From contig NZ_AP023356.1 in assembly GCF_018324205.1 (NCBI RefSeq), positions 5,004,001 through 5,068,000 of the forward strand: a stretch of 64,000 nt of DNA, given 5' to 3'. The notes under the pieces are model-generated. The model did not search any database and was not told the origin of the DNA. It was given only the letters and a program-made list of their open reading frames with translations. This document shows positions 24,130-32,351 of the stretch, one piece after another. This stretch comes from Actinoplanes ianthinogenes. GTDB lineage: Bacteria > Actinomycetota > Actinomycetes > Mycobacteriales > Micromonosporaceae. The position numbers were made by a program, and so were the translations under genes. Every line of letters starts with the position of its first letter. Position 1 is the first letter of the stretch.

Positions 24130-26220
24130 ATCAACACGGAAAGCCGCCAGGAAACCGCGCCGGTCGACCTCTCCGGCGCGGCCGCACTGCGCTCCGTCCT
24201 CCGGATCCGCCCGTTCCGCCGCCTCTGGCTGGTGCTCGGCGCAGCCTCGTTCGGCGACTGGATCGGCCTGCTCGCCACCGGCCTGTTCGCCTCCGCGCAG
24301 TTCACCAACACGGCGGCGCAGGGCGCGGCGTTCGGCGGCACGATCGCCGTCCGCCTGCTGCCGGCGCTGCTGCTCGGCCCGATCGCCGGCGTCTTCGCCG
24401 ACCGGTTCGACCGGCGCTACACGATGGTGATCACCGACCTGCTGCGGTTCGTGTTCTACGGCTCGATCCCGCTGGTCCCGCTGCTCGGCGGCTCGCCGGC
24501 ACTGACCGTCACCTGGGCCACCATCGCCACCTTCATCGGCGAGACCATCACCCTGATCTGGATCCCGGCCAAGGAGGCCGCGGTTCCCAACCTGCTGCAC
24601 CACAAGTCGCAGATCGAGGTGTCCAACCAGCTGACGCTGGTCACGACGTACGGGATCACCCCGATCCTGGCCGCGCTCAGCCTCTCCGCGCTCACCGCCG
24701 GCGTGCAGCACTCCGGCGTCTCGCTGCCCGACTGGGCGCAGCCGGTGCAACTCGCGCTCTACATGAACGCGCTGTCCCGGCTGGCCACCGCGCTCGTCGT
24801 GTTCTTCGGCATCAAGGAGATCGGCGGCAGGAGCGCCGAGCGCCAGCGGGACGCCGAGCAGAGCATGTTCAAGCAGTTCCTGGAGGGCTGGAAGTACATC
24901 GGCGGCACCCCGCTGGTCCGCGGCCTGGTGCTGGGCATCTTCGGCGCCTTCGCGGCCGGCGGCGTGGTGATCGGCGCGGCGCGTACCTACGCCACCTCGC
25001 TGGGCGCCGGTGAGGCCGCGTTCTACCTGCTCTTCGGCACCATCTTCCTGGGCCTGGCGGTCGGCATCGGGGTCGGCCCGATGATCGTCAAGGACCTGTC
25101 CCGGCGTCGCTGGTTCGGCATGAACATCGTGCTGGCCAGCGGCTCGGTGATGTTCCTCGGCCTGGCGTTCCACCTGTCCATGGCGCTGGTCGGCGCGCTG
25201 CTGGTCGGCGCCGGCGCGGGCATGGCGTTCCTGGCCGGCACCACCCTGCTCTACGGCGAGGTCGACGACGCGGTCCGCGGCCGGGTCTTCGCCGTGGTGC
25301 AGATCGGCGTCCGGATGGTGCTGCTGCTCGCCATCACCCTGGCCGGCCTGCTGGTCGGCCTGGGCAGCTCGCGGCAGGTCGACCTCGGCCCGCTCAGCTT
25401 CGCCGTCTCGTCCACCCGGGTGCTGCTGCTGGTGGCCGGCGCGATCGGGATCTGGGTGGGCATCGGCGCGTTCCGGCAGATGGACGACAAGCGGGGCGTG
25501 CCGATCCTGGCCGACCTGTTCGGGTCGGTCCGCGGGCGGCCGCTCACCCCGCCGGAGGAGTTCGTCCGCACCGGGCTGTTCGTGGTCTTCGAGGGCGGCG
25601 AGGGTGCCGGCAAGTCGACCCAGGTGACCCGGCTCGCCGACGCGCTGAAGGCGCAGGGGCGCGACGTCGTGGTGACCCGGGAGCCGGGCGCCACCGATAT
25701 CGGGTCCCGGATCCGTGGGCTGGTGCTGAACAAGGAGCACGGGGAGGGGCCGTCGCCGCGGGCCGAGGCGCTGCTGTACGCCGCCGACCGGGCCCACCAC
25801 GTGGCCACCGTGGTCCGGCCGGCGCTGGCCCGGGGCGCCGTGGTGATCAGCGACCGGTACGTGGACTCGTCGCTGGCGTACCAGGGCGCCGGTCGTACCC
25901 TGCCGGTCCAGGAGATCTCCTGGCTCTCCTCCTGGGCGACCGGCGGCCTCAAGCCGGACCTGGTCGTCCTGCTGGACGTGGATCCGAACGTCGGTCTGGG
26001 CCGGGTCAGTGCCCGGGGTGAGGGCACCGACCGGCTGGAGTCCGAGTCGAAGGCGTTCCACGACCGGGTCCGCTACGCCTTCCTCGACCTGGCCGCCGCC
26101 GACCCGAAGCGCTACCTGGTGCTGGACGCGGCGCGGCCGGCCGAGGAGATCGCCACCGCCGTCACCGGACGGCTCGCCGGGCTGCTTCCCGAGGCGGTCC
26201 CGGAGCCCTCTAGATCTTGA
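24130..26220 (+). CDS. tmk: MFS transporter-thymidylate kinase fusion, probable ATC start
   Basis: 696 residues if read from ATC 24130. No ATG, GTG or TTG lies between the stop at 24109 and GTG 24232, yet GTG 24232 would cut the first membrane helix (RPFRRLWLVLGAASFGDWIGLLATGLF). GGGGAGG (24116-24122) sits 7 bases before ATC 24130, which makes that codon the best-placed start. Residues about 25-450 form a 10-12-helix MFS domain; from about 483 a full dTMP kinase follows: FEGGEGAGKST, TREPGAT, DRYVDSSLAYQG and LLDVDPNVGL. The fusion is known in actinobacteria, though the transporter's substrate is not. The kinase makes dTDP for DNA synthesis. Confidence 0.88.
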   Translation: MNTESRQETAPVDLSGAAALRSVLRIRPFRRLWLVLGAASFGDWIGLLATGLFASAQFTNTAAQGAAFGGTIAVRLLPALLLGPIAGVFADRFDRRYTMVITDLLRFVFYGSIPLVPLLGGSPALTVTWATIATFIGETITLIWIPAKEAAVPNLLHHKSQIEVSNQLTLVTTYGITPILAALSLSALTAGVQHSGVSLPDWAQPVQLALYMNALSRLATALVVFFGIKEIGGRSAERQRDAEQSMFKQFLEGWKYIGGTPLVRGLVLGIFGAFAAGGVVIGAARTYATSLGAGEAAFYLLFGTIFLGLAVGIGVGPMIVKDLSRRRWFGMNIVLASGSVMFLGLAFHLSMALVGALLVGAGAGMAFLAGTTLLYGEVDDAVRGRVFAVVQIGVRMVLLLAITLAGLLVGLGSSRQVDLGPLSFAVSSTRVLLLVAGAIGIWVGIGAFRQMDDKRGVPILADLFGSVRGRPLTPPEEFVRTGLFVVFEGGEGAGKSTQVTRLADALKAQGRDVVVTREPGATDIGSRIRGLVLNKEHGEGPSPRAEALLYAADRAHHVATVVRPALARGAVVISDRYVDSSLAYQGAGRTLPVQEISWLSSWATGGLKPDLVVLLDVDPNVGLGRVSARGEGTDRLESESKAFHDRVRYAFLDLAAADPKRYLVLDAARPAEEIATAVTGRLAGLLPEAVPEPSRS

Positions 26221-27430
26221 ACAGTCGCAGCGGCACGGCGGCGGCCATCGCGGCCATCCCGGCGTCGTTCGGGTGCAGGTGGTCGCCGCTGTCGTAGGCG
26301 GGGTTCAAGCGCAGCGGGTCCGCGGGATCCCGCATCGCCGCGTCGAAGTCGATCACCGCGTCGTACTCCCCGGACGTCCGGATCCACCGGTTCAGCACCG
26401 ACCGCTTCCGTTCGTTCTCGGCGCTGTAGAACCCGAGCGTGTCGTCCTTGAACGGCAGCACCGTCGCCCCGTAGGCGCGCAGCCCGGCCCGGTGCGCCCG
26501 GGCGATCAGCTGCCGGTGCGCGGTGATCAGATCGTCCGCCGAGACCACCTCGTCGAGCGGCGCGGACGTACCCGGGTGTCCGAGATCGTTCACCCCGAGC
26601 AGCACCACCAGGAACTCCGCGCCCGGCTGGGCGAGCACGTCCCGGTCGAAGCGCCGCAGCGCGCTCTGCCCGAAATACGCCGCGTAGCCGACCGCCGGGT
26701 TGCCGGCCGGCGGGTTCGGGTCGTGCAGCAGCCGGTTGCCGGAGACGCCGACGTTGGCCACCCCGCGGCTGTGGTGCAGGCGCGCGGCGAGCAGGTCCGG
26801 CCAGCGGTGGTTGGCGTTCGCCGCGGTGTTCGCGCCGTTGGTGATCGAGTCGCCGAGCGTCACGATCGCCCCGCCGGAGGCCCGCACGCTCACCCCGGAG
26901 AGGAACAGGTACTGCTGGATCGTCCGGACCGGCGTCACGGTCGGCGCCGCGGTCACGTTGCCGTCGGCGATCACGTTGTCCTGGAACGCGAACGCGGCCA
27001 GCGTGGTGACCGGCGTCCGCTCCGGCAGGTAGAGGCTGACCACCAGGTCGGCGCCGCCGGGCACGCGCAGGTCGACCGGGTCGCTGACGATCGGCGCGCC
27101 GGCCGGGACGGTGACCGACGTGTGCCGGCTGAAGGTGACCCGGCGGTCGATCGCGCCCAGCCGCACCCGCACCTCGCCGATCCGCAGCGGAGTCTCGCCG
27201 AACTCGTTGGTCAGCCGGACCCGGAGCCGGTCGCCGCCGACGCTGAGGTGCACGACGTGCCGCACGGTCTGATCGGTGAGGACCAGTGGGGCGGTGGGCG
27301 GGATGGTGGTCGGCACCGCGGCCCAGGTGGCGATCTCCCGGAGCGGGCTCGCCGCCGCGGGGCTCTCGGCGAGCGCGCCGGCGGCGGCCGCACCGGCCGT
27401 GAGAGCGAAGAGCTGGCGTCTGGTGGACAT
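26210..27430 (-). CDS. Secreted SGNH/GDSL hydrolase
   Basis: 406 residues from ATG 27430, with GGAG 7 bases upstream. A twin-Arg-like N-terminus STRRQLFALTAGAAAAGALAESPAAA acts as export signal. A beta-rich N-terminal domain precedes the SGNH domain: block I TLGDSITNG (Ser nucleophile), NVGVSGN (Gly), LLGVNDLGHPG (Asn) and the catalytic DHLHP. Such enzymes remove acyl groups from polysaccharides or lipids. It is divergent from the xylanase with shared palindromes, suggesting xylan deacetylation, though the domain layout also fits general esterases. Its 3' end overlaps tmk by 11 bases. Confidence 0.88.
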   Translation of the reverse strand: MSTRRQLFALTAGAAAAGALAESPAAASPLREIATWAAVPTTIPPTAPLVLTDQTVRHVVHLSVGGDRLRVRLTNEFGETPLRIGEVRVRLGAIDRRVTFSRHTSVTVPAGAPIVSDPVDLRVPGGADLVVSLYLPERTPVTTLAAFAFQDNVIADGNVTAAPTVTPVRTIQQYLFLSGVSVRASGGAIVTLGDSITNGANTAANANHRWPDLLAARLHHSRGVANVGVSGNRLLHDPNPPAGNPAVGYAAYFGQSALRRFDRDVLAQPGAEFLVVLLGVNDLGHPGTSAPLDEVVSADDLITAHRQLIARAHRAGLRAYGATVLPFKDDTLGFYSAENERKRSVLNRWIRTSGEYDAVIDFDAAMRDPADPLRLNPAYDSGDHLHPNDAGMAAMAAAVPLRLFKI

Positions 27431-27438
27431 GGCACGCT

Positions 27439-27451
27439 CCGAAAGTTTCGG
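27439..27451. promoter_or_regulatory. Perfect palindrome CCGAAAGTTTCGG (box 1)
   Basis: Perfect 13-bp palindrome 8 bases upstream of the SGNH hydrolase start, overlapping its ribosome site. GAAA-N-TTTC palindromes have been described upstream of actinomycete xylanase genes; the match to a particular regulator is inferred. Confidence 0.65.
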
Positions 27452-27603
27452 AAATATCCGGGACAGATCTTCGTAACGTAGAGCTGCCCATCTATGGCGT
27501 CAAGAGCGGAATATCGGCTACTGCGCCATCCGAATGCTCGGACGATCATCGATGGACACGGTTGACGCCCTGCAGCCATGGTGCATAACGTTTCGGCATG
27601 TCA

Positions 27604-27616
27604 CCGTAACTTTCGG
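27604..27616. promoter_or_regulatory. Near-palindrome CCGTAACTTTCGG (box 2)
   Basis: One mismatch from the perfect form of box 1; it runs into the xylanase ribosome site (GGAGG at 27615-27619). A weaker third copy, CATAACGTTTCGG, lies at about 27585-27597. The shared ACTTTCGGAG before both start codons suggests co-regulation. Confidence 0.6.
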
Positions 27617-27627
27617 AGGCACTTCAG

Positions 27628-28674
27628 ATGAGATTTGGACGCATCGCCGCGTTCCTCGCGGTCAGCCTGGCGGTGGCCGGGTCCACCCCGGCCAGCGCAC
27701 ACCCGGGGGCGGACGACGGGTCGCTGCGGGCCGCGGCGCGCGGGACCGACGTGCGCGTCGGCACCGCCGTCGACATGGCGGCGCTCGCCGCCGACGCTCC
27801 CTACAAGGCGGCGGTCGCCCGCGAGTTCGACACGGTCACCCCGGAGAACGTGATGAAGTGGGAGGTCGTCGAACCCCAGCCCGGGGTCTACGACTGGACC
27901 GCCGCTGACCAGCTCGTCGCGTTCGCCCAGAAGAACCGGCAGCTGGTCCGCGGGCACACCCTGGTCTGGCACAACCAGAACCCGTCCTGGCTGACCGAGG
28001 CGAACTACACCCCCGACCAGCTGCGCGCGCTGCTGCGCAAGCACATCCTCGACGAAGTCGGGCACTTCAAGGGCAAGGTCTGGGCCTGGGACGTGGCGAA
28101 CGAGGTCTTCAACGAGGACGGCACGCTGCGCGACACCATCTGGCTGCGGGCGCTCGGGCCGGACTACATCGCCGACGCGTTCCGCTGGGCGCACCAGGCC
28201 GACCCGAAGGCGCTGCTGTTCCTCAACGACTACAACAACGAGGGCGTCAACGCCAAGAGCGACGCCTACTACGCGCTGGTCAAGCAGCTGCGGTCGCAGG
28301 GCGTGCCGGTGCACGGATACGGCATACAGGGGCACCTCGCGGTCCAGTACGGCTTCCCGGACACCGTCCTGGCCAACGTCCAGCGCTTCGACAAGCTCGG
28401 CCTGAAGACCGCGTTCACCGAGGTCGACGTCCGGATGCTGCTCCCCGCCGACACCGCGAAGGTGCAGGCCCAGGCCGAAGGCTTCAACCGCCTGCTGCGC
28501 GCGTGCCTGCTGGTGAAGCATTGTGTCTCGTACACGGTGTGGGGCTTCACCGACAAGTACTCCTGGGTCCCCGGCGTCTTCAGCGGTGAGGGCTCCGCCA
28601 CCCTGACGGACGAGAACCTCCAGCCCAAGCCCGCTTACCACGCCCTGCGCGAAACGTTCCTCCTGGCCCACTGA
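27628..28674 (+). CDS. Secreted GH10 endo-1,4-beta-xylanase
   Basis: 348 residues from ATG 27628 with GGAGG 8 bases upstream. A signal peptide (MRFGRIAAFLAVSLAVAGSTPASA) precedes a single GH10 barrel. The acid/base is E159 in WDVANE and the nucleophile E265 in TEVDVR; RGHTLVWHNQNPSWL and YTVWGFTDKYSW are standard GH10 substrate-cleft motifs. Cys496-type pairs are replaced by one Cys pair near CLLVKHC. No carbohydrate-binding module is attached, so the enzyme is the minimal catalytic form. It hydrolyses xylan outside the cell. Shares regulatory boxes with the divergent SGNH hydrolase. Confidence 0.96.
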   Translation: MRFGRIAAFLAVSLAVAGSTPASAHPGADDGSLRAAARGTDVRVGTAVDMAALAADAPYKAAVAREFDTVTPENVMKWEVVEPQPGVYDWTAADQLVAFAQKNRQLVRGHTLVWHNQNPSWLTEANYTPDQLRALLRKHILDEVGHFKGKVWAWDVANEVFNEDGTLRDTIWLRALGPDYIADAFRWAHQADPKALLFLNDYNNEGVNAKSDAYYALVKQLRSQGVPVHGYGIQGHLAVQYGFPDTVLANVQRFDKLGLKTAFTEVDVRMLLPADTAKVQAQAEGFNRLLRACLLVKHCVSYTVWGFTDKYSWVPGVFSGEGSATLTDENLQPKPAYHALRETFLLAH

Positions 28675-28687
28675 CCGGCCGAGACCA

Positions 28688-28718
28688 GGCTGCGCCGGCA
28701 CCGTCCGCCGGCGCAGCC
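28688..28718. terminator. Bidirectional terminator between xylanase and holB
   Basis: Perfect 12-bp stem GGCTGCGCCGGC/GCCGGCGCAGCC with a 7-base loop, 13 bases after the xylanase stop and 22 bases after the convergent holB stop. Symmetry lets it serve both genes. Confidence 0.85.
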
Positions 28719-28740
28719 TCTCGCCGTCTCCTGCCGCGGG

Positions 28741-29940
28741 TCAGCCCCTCCAGAGGGAGAGCATCATGGCTTCGACGGCGATCTCGGGTTTCACGTTCTG
28801 GTTGATCGACTCTCGGCAGGCCAGGACGGCCTCCAGGCGACGGAGTGTGCTCTCCGGGGTCCACTTGCCGGCGGCGGCCTGTGACTGGGCGGCGACGTCG
28901 CCGTGCACCACCGCGACCGGAGCGCGGAGCGCGGTGATCAGCACATCGCGGTAGAAACCGGCCAGGTCGACCAGCGCCCGGTCGAGGGCATCGCGCTGGG
29001 CCCGGGTCGCTCGGGACTTCTGCCTTTTCTCCAGGTCCTTGATCTGGCCGGCGGCGCCGCGCATCGCGCCCGCCGCGCCGCGGCCGGTGCCGCCCGCACC
29101 GAGCGCCTGCTCCAGCGCCGAACGCTCGGCGGCATCCGGCTCCGCCACACTCGCGGCCGCCTCGGCCTTGGCCGCCGCGACCAGCGTCGCGGCCACGTCG
29201 AAGCAGGCGCCGACCCCGGTCAGCCGTTTCGGCACCGCCAGCACGGCCTCGCGCCGGGACCGGGCCTCCGAGTCGGCGGCGAGCAGCCGGGCGCGGGTGA
29301 TGTCGCCCTGCGCCGCGGCGGCCGCCCAGGCCGCGGTGTCCGAGGGCATCGCGTCGCGCGCGACCAGTGCCGCGGCAACCGCGTCGGCCGGCGGCTGGCG
29401 CAGCGCCACCAGCCGGCATCGGGACCGGATCGTCACCGAGATGTCGTCCGGATGGGTGGACGGGGTGCAGAGCAGGAACACCGTCCGCGGCGGCGGCTCC
29501 TCGATCGCCTTGAGCAGCGCGTTGCCCGCCGCCTCGGTGAGCCGGTCGGCGTCCTCGATCACCACCACCTGCCACCGCCCGCCGGACGGCGCACTGGCTG
29601 CCCGCAGCACCAGCGCCCGCATCTCGCCGACGCCGATGGACAGCCCCTCCGGCACGACGAACCGCACGTCAGCGTGCGTCTTGCCGAGCACCGTGTGGCA
29701 GCCGTGGCACTCCCCGCAGCCGCTCCCGCCCCGCTCACACTGCAAAGCCGCCGCGAACGCCCGCGCCGCCAGCGACCGCCCGGCACCGGGCGGCCCGGTG
29801 AAGATCCAGGCATGCGTCATCGCCCCGCTGGCCACCGGCTCCCCGGCCACCACGCGCGCGGCCGCCCCGGCGGCCCGCCGCAGCGTCTCCACCGGCTCGT
29901 CCTGCCCGACCAGGTCCGAAAACACATCACCCGAACTCAC
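28741..29940 (-). CDS. holB: DNA polymerase III delta-prime subunit
   Basis: 399 residues from GTG 29940; TACCAT lies 6 bases upstream on the minus strand, supporting a leaderless start over longer frames reaching 30048. Clamp-loader AAA+ ATPase: VFSDLVGQDEPVETL, Walker A GPPGAGRS, a zinc-binding Cys4 knot (CERGGSGCGECHGC), DADRLTEAAGNALLKAIEEPP and SRC (sensor region ISVTIRSRC). The Walker A Lys is replaced by Arg, consistent with delta-prime not hydrolysing ATP itself. Works in the replisome with the DnaX and delta subunits. The C-terminal collar domain is present. Confidence 0.92.
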   Translation of the reverse strand: MSSGDVFSDLVGQDEPVETLRRAAGAAARVVAGEPVASGAMTHAWIFTGPPGAGRSLAARAFAAALQCERGGSGCGECHGCHTVLGKTHADVRFVVPEGLSIGVGEMRALVLRAASAPSGGRWQVVVIEDADRLTEAAGNALLKAIEEPPPRTVFLLCTPSTHPDDISVTIRSRCRLVALRQPPADAVAAALVARDAMPSDTAAWAAAAAQGDITRARLLAADSEARSRREAVLAVPKRLTGVGACFDVAATLVAAAKAEAAASVAEPDAAERSALEQALGAGGTGRGAAGAMRGAAGQIKDLEKRQKSRATRAQRDALDRALVDLAGFYRDVLITALRAPVAVVHGDVAAQSQAAAGKWTPESTLRRLEAVLACRESINQNVKPEIAVEAMMLSLWRG

Positions 29941-30071
29941 CCGACGATGGTATTGCCCACCTCCGACAATCTCCCGGACCGCCTGTCCCCAGTCCGGCGC
30001 TCGGCCGAGAACCGATCCTCTCGGCGTCGTCCACCGGGAGGCGATCACGGCGGGATGTTGACGGAAAGTGA

Positions 30072-30124
30072 TGATCCACAGGCTTCTCGGTGACCGTCTG
30101 TTCCGCTTCCGAAGTTATCCACAG
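30072..30124 (+). promoter_or_regulatory. DnaA-box-like pair upstream of the YbaB-type gene
   Basis: TGATCCACA (30072-30080, one mismatch) and TTATCCACA (30115-30123). The second sits in TCCGAAGTTATCCACAG (30108-30124), identical to 4812-4828. It lies in the divergent region between holB and the YbaB-like gene. Confidence 0.45.
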
Positions 30125-30206
30125 AGGACAGCGTGAGGACCGGAAGGCCGGTAGATTCTCCTTTCGGAACGCGACGGTGGGATGACGCGTGGTGAGGAGC
30201 CGATCG

Positions 30207-30533
30207 ATGGCCCGGGAGATCGACGAGGCGTGGATCGATGAGGCGATCGATCGGTACAAGCGCGTCGAGGGCCTGCGGGCGGACTTCGAACGGGCCGTGA
30301 CCGCGCATCAGGTTTCGGTGCATTCGCCCGATCAGTCCATCGAGGTCGTCGTCACCGCGGCGGGGGACATCGTGGACGTCCGGGTGCACGGTGGCCTGCG
30401 CCAGAGAGATCAGATCGAGTTCTCCCGCCAGCTGAAAGCCGTCGTCACCAGCGCCACCGAGGCGGCCCGCTGGGCCCGGGAGAAGTTGCACGCCGAGGTT
30501 TTCGGATCGTTCCACACCCTGGAAGGCCGCTGA
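30207..30533 (+). CDS. YbaB/EbfC-family small protein
   Basis: 108 residues from ATG 30207 with GGAG 7 bases upstream; a GTG at 30189 would include the ribosome site. AHQVSVHSPDQSIEVVVTAAGDIVDVRVHGG is the two-strand core of the YbaB fold, flanked by long helices, giving the tweezer-like dimer of nucleoid-associated YbaB. In actinobacteria such proteins are often encoded beside WXG100-type secretion substrates, as here. Whether it binds DNA or acts as a chaperone for its neighbours is unknown. It begins a three-gene operon. Confidence 0.75.
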   Translation: MAREIDEAWIDEAIDRYKRVEGLRADFERAVTAHQVSVHSPDQSIEVVVTAAGDIVDVRVHGGLRQRDQIEFSRQLKAVVTSATEAARWAREKLHAEVFGSFHTLEGR

Positions 30534-30534
30534 C

Positions 30535-30831
30535 ATGGACCGACTCGCCGACCGGATCGACCAGGCCGCCGCCGCGCTGGCCACCATGGACCGGCGGGCG
30601 TCCGATCTGCTGCCAGCCGGTGACGCGTTCGGTGCCGACGACACCGGGCGGCCCGGCCGGATCGGCCGCCGGTTGCACGAGGAGTGGACCACCGTGCTGC
30701 GGGCCCGGGCCGGTGAGGCAGCCGGACTCGCCCGGCAGGTGTCCGATCTGGCCCATGCGGTCCGGGCCGGTTCGCGCGACTATGCCGAGACCGACGCCGC
30801 GGTCCAGCACCGTTTCCTGCGAGGGCTCTGA
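30535..30831 (+). CDS. EspC-like small helical protein (ESX/type VII-associated)
   Basis: 98 residues from ATG 30535, one base after the previous stop. Entirely helical, with EEWTTVLRARAGEAAGLARQVSDLAHAVRAGSRDYAETDAAVQHRFL: a helix-turn-helix hairpin with a Trp and the YxxxD-type ending (SRDYAETDA) seen in type VII secretion substrates of the EspC class. No ESX ATPase is in the window, so export would use machinery encoded elsewhere. Its stop overlaps the next start (TGATG). Confidence 0.65.
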   Translation: MDRLADRIDQAAAALATMDRRASDLLPAGDAFGADDTGRPGRIGRRLHEEWTTVLRARAGEAAGLARQVSDLAHAVRAGSRDYAETDAAVQHRFLRGL

Positions 30832-31496
30832 TGGACCGGCTCGATCACCTGCTGGAGGTCGCCGATGCGCTGCTGAGCCGGGTCGACGCGGTGCTGTCCG
30901 CGGTCGGCGCGCCGGCCGGGCACGACGTCTGGGCGCAGCTGAGGCGGGTTCGGCTGTTGCCGGGCGACGCGGCACGAGCGGTCGGCGCGCTGCGTCCGGC
31001 GGCGGTCGCCGAGGCGGTGCCGGAGCTGCGTGCCCAGGCACGTGCGTGCGCCGACACGGCCGACGCGTTGCCCCTGGCCGCCGACTGGACCGGTGCCGCC
31101 GCGGAGGCTTACGAGGCGGCCCGCCGCCACACCGCGGAGAGGCTCAACGTCGGCCCGCACAGTCTGTCCCGGCGCATGTCCGCAACCGCCGACTTCGCCG
31201 ACGCCCTGGCCGACTGGATGACCCGCACCCGCCGCGATCTGGCCGTCAGCCTGGCCGGCGCGCTCACCTCGGCCCCGGCCCTCACCCTCACCGCCGGTCC
31301 CGCCGCGACCAGCGGAGTCGGCGGAGCCGGCTCGGCGGGCGAGACCGGTTCGGGCCGTGGTCTGCCCGGCCCCGACGAGGCCCGCGCCGCCGCCGACATC
31401 GCCGCGCTGGTGCTCGCCACCATCGCTGACAGCTACGACCGGGCCGAAGACCTCCTCGACGACACCACGCACCTCAAAGCCGCGCAGCCGGTGTGA
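30831..31496 (+). CDS. WXG100-like helical protein, candidate type VII substrate
   Basis: 221 residues from ATG 30831. It has two long amphipathic helices around DWTGAAAEAYEAARRH, where W-T-G takes the place of WXG and is followed by the usual AAxxY pattern. A Gly/Ser-rich linker (GVGGAGSAGETGSGRG) and a last helix (ADIAALVLATIADSYDRAEDLLD) follow. The layout resembles a longer WXG or PPE-type partner for the EspC-like protein before it. No toxin domain is present. Confidence 0.65.
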   Translation: MDRLDHLLEVADALLSRVDAVLSAVGAPAGHDVWAQLRRVRLLPGDAARAVGALRPAAVAEAVPELRAQARACADTADALPLAADWTGAAAEAYEAARRHTAERLNVGPHSLSRRMSATADFADALADWMTRTRRDLAVSLAGALTSAPALTLTAGPAATSGVGGAGSAGETGSGRGLPGPDEARAAADIAALVLATIADSYDRAEDLLDDTTHLKAAQPV

Positions 31497-31554
31497 CCGC
31501 CGGGGCGGGCGGCCGGCCGGCTCAACGCGGTACGGACCGGCCACAGTCGACCGA

Positions 31555-31560
31555 TATTGT
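31555..31560 (+). promoter_or_regulatory. -10 box TATTGT for a leaderless start at 31567
   Basis: TATTGT ends 6 bases before ATG 31567 with no Shine-Dalgarno between. Typical of leaderless actinobacterial promoters. Confidence 0.6.
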
Positions 31561-31566
31561 CCAGCG

Positions 31567-32085
31567 ATGGCGTTGAACAATCCGTGGCTGGTGGGGGACG
31601 CGCCGGATCGCCGGCTGCCGGCTGATCGGCTCGAGGAACGTATTCGCAATCTGCTGGCCAGTCAGAACATGTGCGTGCTGGCCACGAGCGGTCCGGACGG
31701 CCCGGCGGCCACCCCGGTGCGCTACTACTCGCTGGACCTCGCCGTCATGTTCACCGCCTCGCCCCGCTCGCCCAAGATGCGCAACCTCGCCGCCGATCCG
31801 CGAGTGTCGATCGGCCTCTTCGCGCCCCTGGTCGGGCTGGCCAGCAGCCGTGGCGCCCAGATCTTCGGCCGTGCCCGGGTGCTCGCCCCGGACGATCCGG
31901 AGCAGGTCCCCTTCTGGGAGGCGTTCCGCTGGGAGAACGAGCACGCCGAGCGCGGCCGTCCGCTCTCCGAGCCGCCGGCCGAGACGCTGGTCGTGGTCGA
32001 GCCGGATCGCATCGTCTACACCGAGCACTGGCTCCGCCGCGACGGCTTCGCGCCACGCCAGATTTGGCGCCGCCCCCAGCCCTGA
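31567..32085 (+). CDS. Pyridoxamine 5'-phosphate oxidase-like (split beta-barrel) protein
   Basis: 172 residues from ATG 31567. The FMN- or F420-binding split barrel is recognisable: NLLASQNMCVLATSGPDGPAATPVRYYSLDLAVMFTASPRSPKMRNLAADPRVSIGLF, with the Ser/Lys phosphate-contact region SPRSPKMRN. Length is typical of single-domain members used as oxidoreductases rather than for PLP synthesis. Substrate and cofactor cannot be decided. Transcribed alone. Confidence 0.82.
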   Translation: MALNNPWLVGDAPDRRLPADRLEERIRNLLASQNMCVLATSGPDGPAATPVRYYSLDLAVMFTASPRSPKMRNLAADPRVSIGLFAPLVGLASSRGAQIFGRARVLAPDDPEQVPFWEAFRWENEHAERGRPLSEPPAETLVVVEPDRIVYTEHWLRRDGFAPRQIWRRPQP

Positions 32086-32351
32086 CCACTTTGTCCATGT
32101 TGTCCGGCGAAGGCAGAGGGCGTGACGCCGAGCGCCCGCTGCGACTACACGCTGTAGTTGCCCGCGAATACGGAGCGTGCTTGTCGGCGTACCGAAATCG
32201 GAAATCGCTGCGGTGCGCGGACAGCGATCCGGTGCGGAGTGGCGAACCTCACGTCGGATCGTTCACGTTTCGTCCTTCCGGCGGTTCCAAATGATCACCG
32301 AGCCAATAAGGTGAAGAACATTTGCGTCGATACAAGGGCCTGCGGGGGTCG

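Noticed and set aside
30207..31496. Polymorphic toxin cluster
   Set aside because: None of the three products has a toxin or immunity domain; they are short helical proteins.
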